From an uncultured Pseudomonadota bacterium (GTDB taxonomy: Bacteria > Pseudomonadota > Alphaproteobacteria > RF32 > CAG-239): 64,000 bases of DNA. Positions within the stretch are counted from its first letter, which is position 1. Each line of letters begins with the position of its first letter. The position numbers and the translations under genes are program-made. Below are positions 16,087 through 26,534 of this stretch, in pieces. Location of the stretch: NCBI GenBank assembly GCA_902788365.1, contig CADAJN010000004.1, positions 1 to 64,000 on the forward strand, read 5' to 3'. Under the pieces are notes generated by a model. That model did no database searches and was not told the origin of the DNA. It saw only the letters and a list, made by a program, of their open reading frames with translations.

Positions 16087-19000
16087 ATGTTTTCAGCATT
16101 TTTTATTAAAAGACCGCGCTTTTCGTTTGTTATTTCAATTGTTATTGTTTTGGTCGGTATCTTAGCACTTTTTAACCTGCCTATTGCTTTATATCCGGAA
16201 GTTACCCCGCCGCAAATTACGGTTAAAGCGACCTATCCGGGCGCCAGTGCCGAAGTTATTGCCCGCACGGTCGGTATTCCGCTGGAAAGCGAAATAAACG
16301 GCGTGGAAGATATGCTTTATATGAACTCTTCATCGCAAGATTCTGCTTATACTTTAACTGTAACCTTTAAGACAGGTGTAGACCCTGATATTGCTCAAGT
16401 AAAAGTGCAAAATCGTATACAACAGGCAACACCGAAATTACCGGATGAAGTAACACGTCAAGGATTATCCGTCAAACGTGAGTCAACCAATATTTTGGGA
16501 TTTTTCGTCTTTTCTTCCCCGAAAGGAACAATGGATGAAAAACAAGTTGCCGACTACGTTTATAATAATGTGCAACAAACATTAGCCAAAGTTTCCGGTG
16601 TCGGCGGTGTTGATGTGTATGCCGCACAACTTTCTATGCGTGTGTGGCTTAACGCAGATAAAATGGCGGCAATGCAAATTAATGCCGGCGAAATATACAA
16701 TGCCATTGCAGGGCAAAATTATCAACCGGCGCTCGGTAAAGTCGGTGCGGCTCCGACAATCAGTAAAACACCGATGGTTTATACGTTGCAAACAAACGGA
16801 CGCATGGAAACGGTAGAACAGTTTGAAAATATTATCGTTCGCACAGCAGAAAACGGTGGTTTGGTGCGCTTAAAAGATGTGGCAACCGTAGAACTTGGCC
16901 AAGAAAATTATTCCATTTCCGGACAATTTAACGGAAATGGCGCCGTATCAATGGCAATCAATCTGTCTTCCGGTGCGAATGCCTTGGACACAATGAAAAA
17001 CGTTAAAGAAACATTAGAAGAACTGGCACAATTTTTTCCGGAGGATATGACATACACTATTGCTTATGACTCAACAAAATATATTCATGCCTCGGTTGAA
17101 AAAGTGGTCTTTACACTTTTGTTGACTTTGGCTTTAGTGGTTGGTGTTTGTTACTTTTTTTTACAAGATTTTTATTCAACACTTATCCCGACCTTAACCA
17201 TTCCTGTTTCTATTTTAGGAACATTCGCGGTTATTTTGGCTCTCGGATACAGCATTAACATGTTTACATTATTTGCGATGTTACTCGCCATCGGTGCTGT
17301 GGTTGATGATGCCATTGTGGTGGTGGAACGTGTGGTATTTTTAATGCAACACAGTAATATGAATGCACGCGAAGCAACAATGAAAGCTATGAGTGAAATT
17401 ACCGGCGCTTTGGTTGCAACATCGTGCGTATTGCTGGCAATTTTTGTTCCGGTCGGTTTTTTGGATGGTATTGTTGGTAAGATTTATCAGCAATTTTCGG
17501 TCACTATTGCCACGGCAATTATGTTTTCACTTCTGAATGCTTTAACTCTTTCTCCGGCTCTGTGTGCCTTATTGATTAAAAAGATAAAGCCGCGCAAATC
17601 CGGTTTTTGGTTTAAGGTTAATAATTTTATTGCGAATATGATACACGTTTATTCATTGGTGGTATCATTTATCGCCAAGAAACGTCGTGTTGTGCTAGCT
17701 ATTTTTGTTTTGTTATGTGTTTTAGTCGGCATTTTATTTAAGACCGCTCAAACGTCATTTATTCCTGATGAGGACCAAGGCGTAATCGTCATGAGTTTAC
17801 AACTGCCTGAGGGGGCTGCAAAATCACGTACCGAAGCACTGGTTGCAAAAGCAAACAAGATTATTCGCCAAGAAAAAGGTGTGGAAAATGTTTCCGATGT
17901 TATCGGATTTTCGCTAATGGGCGGACGCGGTGAAAACGTGGCAATGTCGTTTATTGTGTTAAAACCATGGGAACAGCGTAAAAGTCTGGCTGATTTTTCA
18001 ACTAATATTATGCATCGGTTACAAGGTGCCATGAGACAATTTCCGGAGGCACAATTCCAATTCTTTGAAATGCCGGCAATTCCCGGACTTGGTATGGCTA
18101 ATGGTTTGGATATCCGTTTACAATCTAGGCAAAGTATGGATTATCAAAAACTTGATGCGGTTTTACAAGGATTTTTGAGTAGAATAAAACAGTTACCGCA
18201 AGTTGCTTATGCATACACAACATTTAATGCCAAAACCCCAAATATCTTTCTTGATATAAATCGCGAAAAAGCCGAAAGTATGAAGGTTTCTATGGGTAAC
18301 ATTTTTTCAACTTTGGAAACATATCTCGGCTCAGCATATATCAATGATATAAATTTAGGCACACAGGTTAATAAGGTTATGATGCAATCAGATTGGAAAT
18401 ATCGTGATAACATTGATAACATTAACGAATTATATGTTCAAAACAATTTGGGACGTATGGTTCCGATGCGTGGTCTTGTTGATTTACATAAGGTTTTAGC
18501 CCCGCGTGTGGTAGAACGCTATAATCAATATCCGGCGGCTGCGGTAACGGCGGTGCAAAAACCGGGAAGTTCTACCGGTCAAGCGATGAAAGCTGTGGAA
18601 AATCTCATTAAAAGTTTACCTAAAGGTTTTAATATTGAATGGTCAACGATGAGTTATCAAGAAAAACACACTTCCGGACAAATTGGCTTTTTATTGCTGT
18701 TATCATTGACTTTTGCATATTTGTTCTTGGTAGCACAATACGAAAGTTTCATTATTCCGGTGCCGGTTATTATGTCTTTAACCGTGGCGGTTAGTGGTGC
18801 TATGTTGGGACTTTTCTTTAGCGGAGAGGCATTGAGTATTTATGCGCAACTCGGTATCATTCTATTAGTCGGTATGGCTAGTAAAAACGCAATTTTGATT
18901 GTGGAATTTGCAAAAGATGAACGTGAAAAAGGAGCAACCATTGTTAATGCGGCTGTTCGCGGCTTAAATGAAAGATTCCGTGCTGTTTTGATGACGGCAT

Positions 19001-19194
19001 CGGCATTTGTGTTGGGTGTGTTCCCGATGATTATTGCAACAGGTGCCGCGGCTGCCAGCCGTAAAGCCATCGGTATTCCTGTATTCTGGGGAATGCTTAT
19101 CGGAACATTGGGCGGATTGTTTGTTATCCCTATGTTTTATACCTGGGTGCAGGAAAAAAGCGAACGTTTTACTAAATGGCGCAGACAGAAGTAA
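16087..19194 (+). CDS. RND-family multidrug efflux permease (HAE1 type), system 1
   Basis: A 1,035-residue inner-membrane proton-driven pump of the AcrB/MexB class, full length. It opens with [20 protein letters not shown] (helix 1) and has the TYPGASAEV periplasmic signature, the helix 4 proton-relay sequence [14 protein letters not shown] with the Asp-Asp pair, GFLDGIVGKIYQQF, and the C-terminal half signature [17 protein letters not shown]. It forms a tripartite pump with the adaptor upstream and an unlinked TolC-like channel. The substrate cannot be told from sequence. The paralogue at 26531 has the same length and very similar motifs. Confidence 0.93.
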   Translation: MFSAFFIKRPRFSFVISIVIVLVGILALFNLPIALYPEVTPPQITVKATYPGASAEVIARTVGIPLESEINGVEDMLYMNSSSQDSAYTLTVTFKTGVDPDIAQVKVQNRIQQATPKLPDEVTRQGLSVKRESTNILGFFVFSSPKGTMDEKQVADYVYNNVQQTLAKVSGVGGVDVYAAQLSMRVWLNADKMAAMQINAGEIYNAIAGQNYQPALGKVGAAPTISKTPMVYTLQTNGRMETVEQFENIIVRTAENGGLVRLKDVATVELGQENYSISGQFNGNGAVSMAINLSSGANALDTMKNVKETLEELAQFFPEDMTYTIAYDSTKYIHASVEKVVFTLLLTLALVVGVCYFFLQDFYSTLIPTLTIPVSILGTFAVILALGYSINMFTLFAMLLAIGAVVDDAIVVVERVVFLMQHSNMNAREATMKAMSEITGALVATSCVLLAIFVPVGFLDGIVGKIYQQFSVTIATAIMFSLLNALTLSPALCALLIKKIKPRKSGFWFKVNNFIANMIHVYSLVVSFIAKKRRVVLAIFVLLCVLVGILFKTAQTSFIPDEDQGVIVMSLQLPEGAAKSRTEALVAKANKIIRQEKGVENVSDVIGFSLMGGRGENVAMSFIVLKPWEQRKSLADFSTNIMHRLQGAMRQFPEAQFQFFEMPAIPGLGMANGLDIRLQSRQSMDYQKLDAVLQGFLSRIKQLPQVAYAYTTFNAKTPNIFLDINREKAESMKVSMGNIFSTLETYLGSAYINDINLGTQVNKVMMQSDWKYRDNIDNINELYVQNNLGRMVPMRGLVDLHKVLAPRVVERYNQYPAAAVTAVQKPGSSTGQAMKAVENLIKSLPKGFNIEWSTMSYQEKHTSGQIGFLLLLSLTFAYLFLVAQYESFIIPVPVIMSLTVAVSGAMLGLFFSGEALSIYAQLGIILLVGMASKNAILIVEFAKDEREKGATIVNAAVRGLNERFRAVLMTASAFVLGVFPMIIATGAAAASRKAIGIPVFWGMLIGTLGGLFVIPMFYTWVQEKSERFTKWRRQK

Positions 19195-19212
19195 AATTAG
19201 ATAATTTAATGA

Positions 19213-19246
19213 AAAGTGCCCTTGCTAACAACTTGAGGCGCTTTTT
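19213..19246 (+). terminator. Terminator after RND system 1
   Basis: An 8-bp stem (AAAGTGCC / GGCGCTTT, one G-U pair) with a 16-base loop, followed by TTTT. It lies about 20 bases after the permease stop. The rest of 19247-19495 is AT-rich and shows no gene or clear signal. Confidence 0.6.
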
Positions 19247-19495
19247 GTTATATCCGCCCCACAAAAAGCCCCTCGCCCACCAAATTTCCGTTTTTCCTTT
19301 GATTTTGTTATCCGTTAATCTGACCTTCTGAATTTATACGAGTCATTTCCTGTCAATATTATTTTCGCCATTAATTGCGGATTTTATAAACACAAGCATC
19401 TGTATCAAATCCGCAAATATGGGGTTATTAAAAGGTAAAAGTAGTCTAATGATATACGAGAAGTGGAGTAACATAAAAAAACAGTAAAAGAAGAA

Positions 19496-19514
19496 CCACG
19501 CGTTTTACGCGTGG
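19496..19514 (-). terminator. Terminator of the secreted cupin gene
   Basis: A perfect 7-bp stem (CCACGCG / CGCGTGG) with a 5-base loop, followed on the minus strand by a T-rich tract. It lies 16 bases after the stop at 19530. Confidence 0.7.
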
Positions 19515-19529
19515 GTCCCTTTTTGTCGT

Positions 19530-19940
19530 TCATTCTTTCGCTATACTTAAAGGATCTTCTTTATCGCCGACATAAGTTACAACAATTTCAGCATCTTCGG
19601 AACCGGTGCTTTCGCCATAATGCCATATATCAACCAATTCAACAATCGGGTCACCCGGATGCAAAACCAATACACCGCCGTCTTCTGAGCGAACGGTCAA
19701 CTCACCCTTGGTTAAATACCCAATATTCAAAATCGGATGCTTGTGCATTGATAACTTTTCACCGGCCGGAATGGTAATCCGCAATATTGTTACTTGCGGA
19801 TGTTCAATATGAATAGGCTTAATCGCTTGTTTATTCCAGTGTGAATCTGTTTGGATAACGGTTTCGGAATTAGCGGCATAGGCTGCAGATGGAATCAAAA
19901 CACAAGCAGACAAAACCCAAAATGGTATATATTTTTTCAT
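19530..19940 (-). CDS. Secreted single-domain cupin protein
   Basis: A 136-residue protein with a signal peptide (MKKYIPFWVLSACVLIPSAA, cleavage after AYA). The cupin core shows ITIPAGEKLSMHKHP (metal-ligand His pair), NIGYLTKGELTV, HPGDPIVEL and a C-terminal His in DIWHYGE. The start at ATG 19940 is set by AAAGGAGA 8 bases upstream. The gene is alone, with its own terminator. Function unknown; a periplasmic metal- or small-molecule-binding role is possible. Confidence 0.8.
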   Translation of the reverse strand: MKKYIPFWVLSACVLIPSAAYAANSETVIQTDSHWNKQAIKPIHIEHPQVTILRITIPAGEKLSMHKHPILNIGYLTKGELTVRSEDGGVLVLHPGDPIVELVDIWHYGESTGSEDAEIVVTYVGDKEDPLSIAKE

Positions 19941-20213
19941 AATAAATTCTCCTTTTATAAAATAAAAAACTATGGATGAGTCTATATCAAATTTTTTATG
20001 CTTGCAAGTATGTGATTTATGATATTCACGAAGTGACGGAAAATTGTTTTCTGCTTTTCGCGGAAAATCAAACCAAACCATTGATATAAAAAATCACTGA
20101 ATAAAGATAAAATGGTGTAAAATAACCAAATAGTAGTGACTTTCAGATGAAAATAAATTTATACTTTGATATAAAGAATAATACAAAACACAACATATCA
20201 AAGGAAATATAAT

Positions 20214-20891
20214 ATGAAGAGAATTTTACTTACTATAATGTTATTTGTCGCCGGTTCTGCGCCGGTGTGGGCTGAAACAATTTCTTATGATAAAACGGAT
20301 TTTGCCGAAATCGGTTCGGTTATTGACGATGCTGCCTATGATATCCGTTATTATTCAGCAAACAATTTTACAGGCAATAAAATTCAAGGTTATAAAGCCC
20401 CCAGAGCATATATGACAAAAAAGGCACTAGCTGCCCTCGCTCAAGCTGCGCAAGATTTGCGAAATCAGGGATATCGGCTTTTCATCTGGGATTCATACAG
20501 ACCGCAAAAAGCCGTTGATAATTTCGTGGCATGGATTAATAATCCGGAAGATATCGGGGACAAAAGCTTTTATCCTGATTTGCAAAAGTCTGATTTACTC
20601 GCCGGTATGTATATTATGGAAAAATCCGGACATACCAGAGGCAGCACTGTGGACTTAACTATCATCAAAAAAGACGGCAGTTTTGTTGATATGGGCGGAA
20701 CTTTTGATTTATTCAGTGAAATTTCGCATCCGGATTATCAAAATTTGACCGACGAACAGAAAAATAATCGCAAAATTTTACGAGACGCGATGATTAAGGC
20801 CGGATTTAATCCGTTAGATTCCGAATGGTGGCATTTTACCTTAAAAGATGAACCTTATCAAGATACATATTTTGATTTTGATGTAGAATAA
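20214..20891 (+). CDS. VanX-type D-alanyl-D-alanine dipeptidase, exported
   Basis: A 225-residue zinc peptidase of family M15D. A signal peptide (MKRILLTIMLFVAGSAPVWA) precedes the domain. The zinc site SGHTRGSTVDLT (SxHxxGxxxD) and the C-terminal EWWHF (catalytic Glu and zinc His) are present, as are SYRPQKAVDNF and YDIRYYSANNFTG. It cleaves D-Ala-D-Ala. With no vanA/H ligase here and a periplasmic location, recycling of peptidoglycan-derived dipeptide is more likely than vancomycin resistance. AAAGGA lies 9 bases upstream. Confidence 0.9.
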   Translation: MKRILLTIMLFVAGSAPVWAETISYDKTDFAEIGSVIDDAAYDIRYYSANNFTGNKIQGYKAPRAYMTKKALAALAQAAQDLRNQGYRLFIWDSYRPQKAVDNFVAWINNPEDIGDKSFYPDLQKSDLLAGMYIMEKSGHTRGSTVDLTIIKKDGSFVDMGGTFDLFSEISHPDYQNLTDEQKNNRKILRDAMIKAGFNPLDSEWWHFTLKDEPYQDTYFDFDVE

Positions 20892-20914
20892 TAGCTTTTT
20901 ATTTAAAATGCACG

Positions 20915-20949
20915 GCTCATTCTGTCATGTCGCTGAGTGAGCTTTTTTT
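20915..20949 (+). terminator. Terminator after the VanX-type gene
   Basis: GCTCA / TGAGC stem with a long loop that can form further pairs, followed by a run of seven T. Confidence 0.55.
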
Positions 20950-21080
20950 CAGGTTAGCACAGTAACTCATACTCTTTTCTATTTAATGTTGGCTTTATCA
21001 GTTGACATCTTTGCCTTTTTGTTGCAAAATAATGTAAGTTTTTACAGAAAAATCAGGTATCGGTATAATCAGATAAATCA

Positions 21081-21917
21081 ATGTTCAAGAAAATCAATTT
21101 ATTCTTTTTAGGGTGTTTTTTAGTTGCTTGTGCATATTCAAACCAAAGCAACAAAGTTTGGATACAAAATGCGCAAAAGGAACAGTTGTATGTGCAGGTA
21201 GATGGCCTAGAAAATGCAGCGCATCATAAAATGGCTATCATTCAACATGGTTTAGCGTCAAATATGGAACATGGGGCTGTGCAAACAGCTAAAAAAGCAT
21301 TTTTAGATAACGGTTATGTCGTGATTGCCTTTGATTCGCGCTATTCTTTAGGTGAAGGCAATAATGATGTTGAAAAAGTTCGGTTATCCACCTTTGTCGC
21401 CGATTTGGAAACAGTAGCTAATTGGGCAAAGACACAATCCTTTTACAGCGAACCGTTTGCCCTCGCCGGTCATTCACTTGGCGGCGCTTCGGTAATAGAG
21501 TTTAGCGCTAAATATCCGGCACAGGTAGATATTCTTATACCGATAACACCGGTTATCAGCGGCAATTTGTGGGAAAAATCTTGCATGATTAATATGGCTG
21601 ATTTTTGCAATCAGTGGCAAAAAAACAAAACGTATCAAAATACAGATCCGCAAAATCATAAAACCGCAATTATTCCTTATGACGTTGTGACAGACAGTAA
21701 AAATTATAATGCTTATGCTATTGCATCGCAAATTAAGGCAAAAACATTATTGATTGCGGCCGAAAATGATATTGTGATTAATCCGTCAGATGTGCAAAAA
21801 CTGGCTAAAGCAACTCCAGACGGCGAATACTCCGTGGTTAAATCATCTGGTCATAATTTTGAAAATCAACAAAATAAAAATAATTTATATCAGATAATTA
21901 CATCATTTATAGAATGA
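21081..21917 (+). CDS. Lipoprotein alpha/beta hydrolase
   Basis: A 278-residue serine hydrolase. The N terminus MFKKINLFFLGCFLVACAYS ends in a lipobox (LVAC), so it should be lipid-anchored. The hydrolase fold shows IIQHGLASNMEHGAV (oxyanion region), AGHSLGGASV (nucleophile elbow), a C-terminal acidic loop AENDIVINPSD and a His in KSSGHNFENQ. This resembles monoacylglycerol-lipase or acyl-esterase-like proteins. It stands alone, converging on the HAD gene. Confidence 0.8.
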   Translation: MFKKINLFFLGCFLVACAYSNQSNKVWIQNAQKEQLYVQVDGLENAAHHKMAIIQHGLASNMEHGAVQTAKKAFLDNGYVVIAFDSRYSLGEGNNDVEKVRLSTFVADLETVANWAKTQSFYSEPFALAGHSLGGASVIEFSAKYPAQVDILIPITPVISGNLWEKSCMINMADFCNQWQKNKTYQNTDPQNHKTAIIPYDVVTDSKNYNAYAIASQIKAKTLLIAAENDIVINPSDVQKLAKATPDGEYSVVKSSGHNFENQQNKNNLYQIITSFIE

Positions 21918-21943
21918 AAAACTTTAAGATTTTAAAAATCCAA

Positions 21944-22795
21944 TCATGAAGTATTTTTCAGATAAATTCTATCAATAATATTTTTTACAATCATATCCAA
22001 TTTAGAATTTTCCGTATAGTCCGTTGGCGCTATAAAATTCACTCGTTTGTGATTGAGTAAATCTTTTGCTATTTCGTATGATGAGTGCTTCTGCGCTTCG
22101 GTAACAGATTGCGGATTATAAACGGCAATAGAATGTCCGCCTTGATATATTACCATTTTCATACACGGCACATCTGTTTCGCCGTCTCCGATATAAATCA
22201 TATTTTTAAAATCCAAATATTTTTCTTCTTCAGGCATATATTTGTTCACTTCTTCGTTTTGCCAATAATTAAGTATTCCTTTATTGATACGAAACAAATG
22301 TTGTGTTTTGTTGGTATAGTTCACTGCCGCTGCCGGTTTCTCTGCTACCAACTGAGAAGCAATTTTTTTATACGCAAATTTACAAGCAAAAATATATTTA
22401 AAGAATTTTTTAATTGCAGTGCCGCGGATAATTTCTTCATTTCCTGAGGTAATGATATAATGCTCTAAAGCAATACCTTTGGATTTTGCATAATCGTTAA
22501 TGCGATCAAACCAACTGAGCACACCCGGAAAAAAACGAATATCTTTACCGCATTGCATTAAAAATCGCGGCGTTAAAGCAATATTTTTTTCTCGCGCCTT
22601 ATCAATCATCAGGTTCATGTATGCCAATGTTTCATCCATATTTTGTTTTTTGGCACACACTTTAACTTCATCCCAAAAATCTTTAGGATTGCTATACCCG
22701 AGAGTAGGAAGAAATGATACATTTTGCATATATTGAGGAGACAGCGTCCCGTCAAAATCATAGCAAATAGCCATAGGAATCAATTTTGTTGTCAT
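21944..22795 (-). CDS. HAD-superfamily phosphatase-like protein
   Basis: A 283-residue haloacid-dehalogenase-fold hydrolase. Motif I is AICYDFDGTLSP (nucleophile Asp), motif II YIITSGNEE, motif III a Lys before NKGILNY, and motif IV MIYIGDGETDVPCMKM. It is cytoplasmic. It starts 26 bases after preA on the same strand and is probably in its operon. GGAG precedes the ATG. Substrate unknown. Confidence 0.8.
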   Translation of the reverse strand: MTTKLIPMAICYDFDGTLSPQYMQNVSFLPTLGYSNPKDFWDEVKVCAKKQNMDETLAYMNLMIDKAREKNIALTPRFLMQCGKDIRFFPGVLSWFDRINDYAKSKGIALEHYIITSGNEEIIRGTAIKKFFKYIFACKFAYKKIASQLVAEKPAAAVNYTNKTQHLFRINKGILNYWQNEEVNKYMPEEEKYLDFKNMIYIGDGETDVPCMKMVIYQGGHSIAVYNPQSVTEAQKHSSYEIAKDLLNHKRVNFIAPTDYTENSKLDMIVKNIIDRIYLKNTS

Positions 22796-22821
22796 CCTTT
22801 ACTCCATGTGAAGCTAAACAG

Positions 22822-24000
22822 CTATTTCATTTTAATAGCCGATTTCGGGCAGATATGTGAACAGAGTGAGCACCCGACGCATGCATCGTAATTTACGACA
22901 ATATGGCCGTCAATCAACGATAATGCGCTGTGTTCAGATTCATTACAAAGCATCACGCACTTGCCGCATTTTACGCATAATGCATCATCAACATGCGGAT
23001 ATACTTGCTTTTGTTTATTTAATTTTTCGTGCGTGGAAAGATTTGCTATAGCTTTGTTTTTCAAATCTGCAGGGCTGCTAAATCCTTTGCTTTCCAAATA
23101 ATCCGATAATCCTTTTTTCATTGCCCCGATAATGCCATAACCGTTTACCATAACTTCTGTGCATACTTGCACCACATCGGCGCCAACGCACATGTATTCC
23201 GCCGCATCGCGCCAATTTGATACACCGCCTATACCTAAAATCGGCAAATTACTGTTTTGACGAACTTGCGCCACACAGCGCAAACCTATCGGTTTAATCG
23301 ATATACCGGAATAACCGCCGAAAGTTGATTTACCGTTCACATTTGGTATTGGTTCAAAAGTATCTAAATCAATTCCCATTAAAGATTGCACGGTATTTAT
23401 TGCCGAAATTCCGCTTGCACCGGCTTTTTCAACCGCTTTTGTTATATCTGCTATACTGGTTACATTTGGTGATAACTTTACAAATACCGGTTTTTTAGCC
23501 ACTTCCATCACCCACTCGGTTATCATTGCCGAAGCTTCCGCACTGGTTCCGATGGCCATTCCGCCGCCTCTTTCCGGTATCCCGTTCGGACACGAAAAAT
23601 TAAGTTCAAAAGCATCTATTCCTGAATCATTTAATACTTTAACCAAATTTTGCCATTCTTCTTTGATTACCGGTGCCATAATACTGGCAATTTGCACTTT
23701 TGTCGGGTGTTTTTGCTTTAAATATTTAATACCGTCAAGCCATTGTTGGATAGTTAAATGACTAAGCATTTCAATATTTTCAAAACCGCAGACCCTGCCG
23801 TTGCATTTCCATGAAGCATAGCGTTGAGAAGCTTCAATCATTTCATAATTATCAGGTGTTATTGTTTTTAAAACAGCGCCACCCCAACCAAGTGTAAATG
23901 CCTTATCCAAACTTTCTATTTTTGCAGTTGGCGGTGCCGAAGATAAAATAAACGGATTTTCAAAATCAATGCCTAAAACTTTTACGGCTAAGGTTGTCAT
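22822..24000 (-). CDS. preA: Dihydropyrimidine dehydrogenase subunit PreA
   Basis: A 392-residue FMN protein of the dihydroorotate-dehydrogenase fold with a C-terminal two-cluster ferredoxin. LGIDFENPFILSSAPPT opens the barrel; NFSCPNGIPERGGGMAIG holds the active-site Cys; SAINTVQSLMGIDLDTFEP and GIGGVSNWRDA are FMN-binding. The tail has CVKCGKCVMLCN and CVGCSLCSHICP for two 4Fe-4S clusters. It reduces uracil/thymine with the NAD-binding subunit PreT, which is not adjacent here. The neighbour HAD gene may act in the same operon. Confidence 0.9.
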   Translation of the reverse strand: MTTLAVKVLGIDFENPFILSSAPPTAKIESLDKAFTLGWGGAVLKTITPDNYEMIEASQRYASWKCNGRVCGFENIEMLSHLTIQQWLDGIKYLKQKHPTKVQIASIMAPVIKEEWQNLVKVLNDSGIDAFELNFSCPNGIPERGGGMAIGTSAEASAMITEWVMEVAKKPVFVKLSPNVTSIADITKAVEKAGASGISAINTVQSLMGIDLDTFEPIPNVNGKSTFGGYSGISIKPIGLRCVAQVRQNSNLPILGIGGVSNWRDAAEYMCVGADVVQVCTEVMVNGYGIIGAMKKGLSDYLESKGFSSPADLKNKAIANLSTHEKLNKQKQVYPHVDDALCVKCGKCVMLCNESEHSALSLIDGHIVVNYDACVGCSLCSHICPKSAIKMK

Positions 24001-24090
24001 GCTTTTCTCCTTATTTTATTGTTGTGATAAATTAGGATAAAACAATTTTTGCTAAAAAGCTATATTTATTTTCAGGTTTTTAATTATAAA

Positions 24091-24116
24091 AGCGGAGAAT
24101 AATATTATTCCCCGCT
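24091..24116 (-). terminator. Terminator after pgk
   Basis: A long near-perfect inverted repeat (AGCGGAGAATAAT / ATTATTCCCCGCT), followed on the minus strand by TTTTATAATT, 25 bases after the pgk stop. Confidence 0.7.
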
Positions 24117-24140
24117 CTTATAATTAAGATATTCTTGATA

Positions 24141-25349
24141 CTATTTCTTAAAAATGACGACACCAGGTAATTCTTTACCTTCCATCCATTCCAAAAAAGC
24201 CCCGCCGGCTGTTGATATGTAGCTGAATTTATCGGCTACGCCTGCATTTTCCAATGCTGAAACCGTATCGCCGCCGCCGGCTACCGTTATCAATTTTCCA
24301 TCAGCTGTTAATTTAGCTGCATGCTGAGCCACTAAATTTGTGGCTGTATCAAACGGTTTCAATTCAAATGCACCAAGCGGACCATTCCAAACCAAAGTTT
24401 TACATTCATCTAATTTGGCATTTATCAGCTTTACTGTCTTTTCGCCAACATCAAGTAATGTTCCTTCGGCCGGTAATTTATCCACATCATAAGTTTGATG
24501 CGGCGCATTGGCGGCAAATTCATCAGCCAAAACCAAATCTATCGGCAGAATAATCTCGCAATTATGCGCTTTTGCCGTATCTAAAATTTCTTTTGCCGTA
24601 TCTAACATATCCATCTGAACAAGAGAATTTTTCTCATTGATAGAATCAACTCCGCGCACTTTTAAAAATGTGTGAGCCATACCACCGGCAATGACCAGTT
24701 TATTGACCTTCTTTACCAAATTATTGAGTAAATCCAATTTTGTGGAAACTTTAGAACCGCCAACAATAGCTACCAGCGGACGCTCAGGGTTATTTAAACC
24801 TGATGTTAAAGCTGCAACTTCTTCAGCCATCAGTAAACCCATAGCAGACGGCAACAATTGCGGTGCAGCCACCATAGAGGCATGAGCACGGTGCGCTGTT
24901 GAAAATGCATCTGAAACATAAACATCAGCATATTTAACCAATTGCTTTGCCCATGCTTCATCGCCTTTTTTCTCTTCATCGTAGTAACGCAGATTTTCCA
25001 AGAGCAAAATTTCATTTGATTTCATGTTTTTGATTGCGTTTTCAACCACTTGTCCAATACAATCTTCAACAAAAATCACCTTATGACCTAAAGCTTTTTC
25101 CAGCTCCGGCGCCACATAGCGCAAAGAATTTTTGATATCTCCTTTACCTTCCGGGCGACCAAAGTGTGAAATAACCACTACTTTTGCACCTTTTTTCATC
25201 AGTGTTTTAATCGTTGGCACTGTGCGATCAATACGTGCGGTATTTGTTACATGAAAATTTTCATCCATCGGCACATTTAAATCGGCTCTGAGCATTACAA
25301 CTTTACCGTTCAAATCACCTAAATCTTCAATTATTTTATATTCTTGCAT
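24141..25349 (-). CDS. pgk: Phosphoglycerate kinase
   Basis: A 402-residue, full-length glycolytic kinase converting 1,3-bisphosphoglycerate and ADP to 3-phosphoglycerate and ATP. Diagnostic are VVMLRADLNVPMD near the N terminus, ISHFGRPEGK, LLENLRYY, VAIVGGSKVSTKLDLL, LVWNGPLGAFE and the nucleotide loop AGGGDTVSAL. It lies directly downstream of gap on the same strand, the common gap-pgk order. A hairpin between the two may tune their ratio. Confidence 0.97.
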   Translation of the reverse strand: MQEYKIIEDLGDLNGKVVMLRADLNVPMDENFHVTNTARIDRTVPTIKTLMKKGAKVVVISHFGRPEGKGDIKNSLRYVAPELEKALGHKVIFVEDCIGQVVENAIKNMKSNEILLLENLRYYDEEKKGDEAWAKQLVKYADVYVSDAFSTAHRAHASMVAAPQLLPSAMGLLMAEEVAALTSGLNNPERPLVAIVGGSKVSTKLDLLNNLVKKVNKLVIAGGMAHTFLKVRGVDSINEKNSLVQMDMLDTAKEILDTAKAHNCEIILPIDLVLADEFAANAPHQTYDVDKLPAEGTLLDVGEKTVKLINAKLDECKTLVWNGPLGAFELKPFDTATNLVAQHAAKLTADGKLITVAGGGDTVSALENAGVADKFSYISTAGGAFLEWMEGKELPGVVIFKK

Positions 25350-25377
25350 TATTTTTCCTTAATTTTACATCATAAAT

Positions 25378-25403
25378 CCCCACCGATGTTATATTCGGTG
25401 GGG
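25378..25403 (-). terminator. Stem-loop between gap and pgk (attenuator or stabiliser)
   Basis: A perfect 9-bp GC-rich stem (CCCCACCGA / TCGGTGGGG) with an 8-base loop sits between the two genes. It has no real T-tract after it on the minus strand, so partial termination or protection of the gap message is as likely as full termination. Confidence 0.5.
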
Positions 25404-25418
25404 ACGAGGTTATCTAAA

Positions 25419-26478
<1,060 letters not shown>

Positions 26479-26506
26479 GGGCATTGTTTGTTCAAAAACT
26501 GGTGCT

Positions 26507-26534
26507 AATTTAGCATTAAAGATATTTTTTTCAA
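26507..26534 (-). promoter_or_regulatory. Candidate promoter of gap-pgk
   Basis: TTGAAA (26529-26534), a 16-base spacer and TAAATT (26507-26512) on the minus strand, about 80 bases before gap and overlapping the end of the RND permease gene. Match is moderate. Confidence 0.4.

Noticed and set aside
20214-20891. Vancomycin-resistance cluster
   Set aside because: Only the VanX-type dipeptidase is present, exported, with no vanH, vanA or regulator genes nearby.
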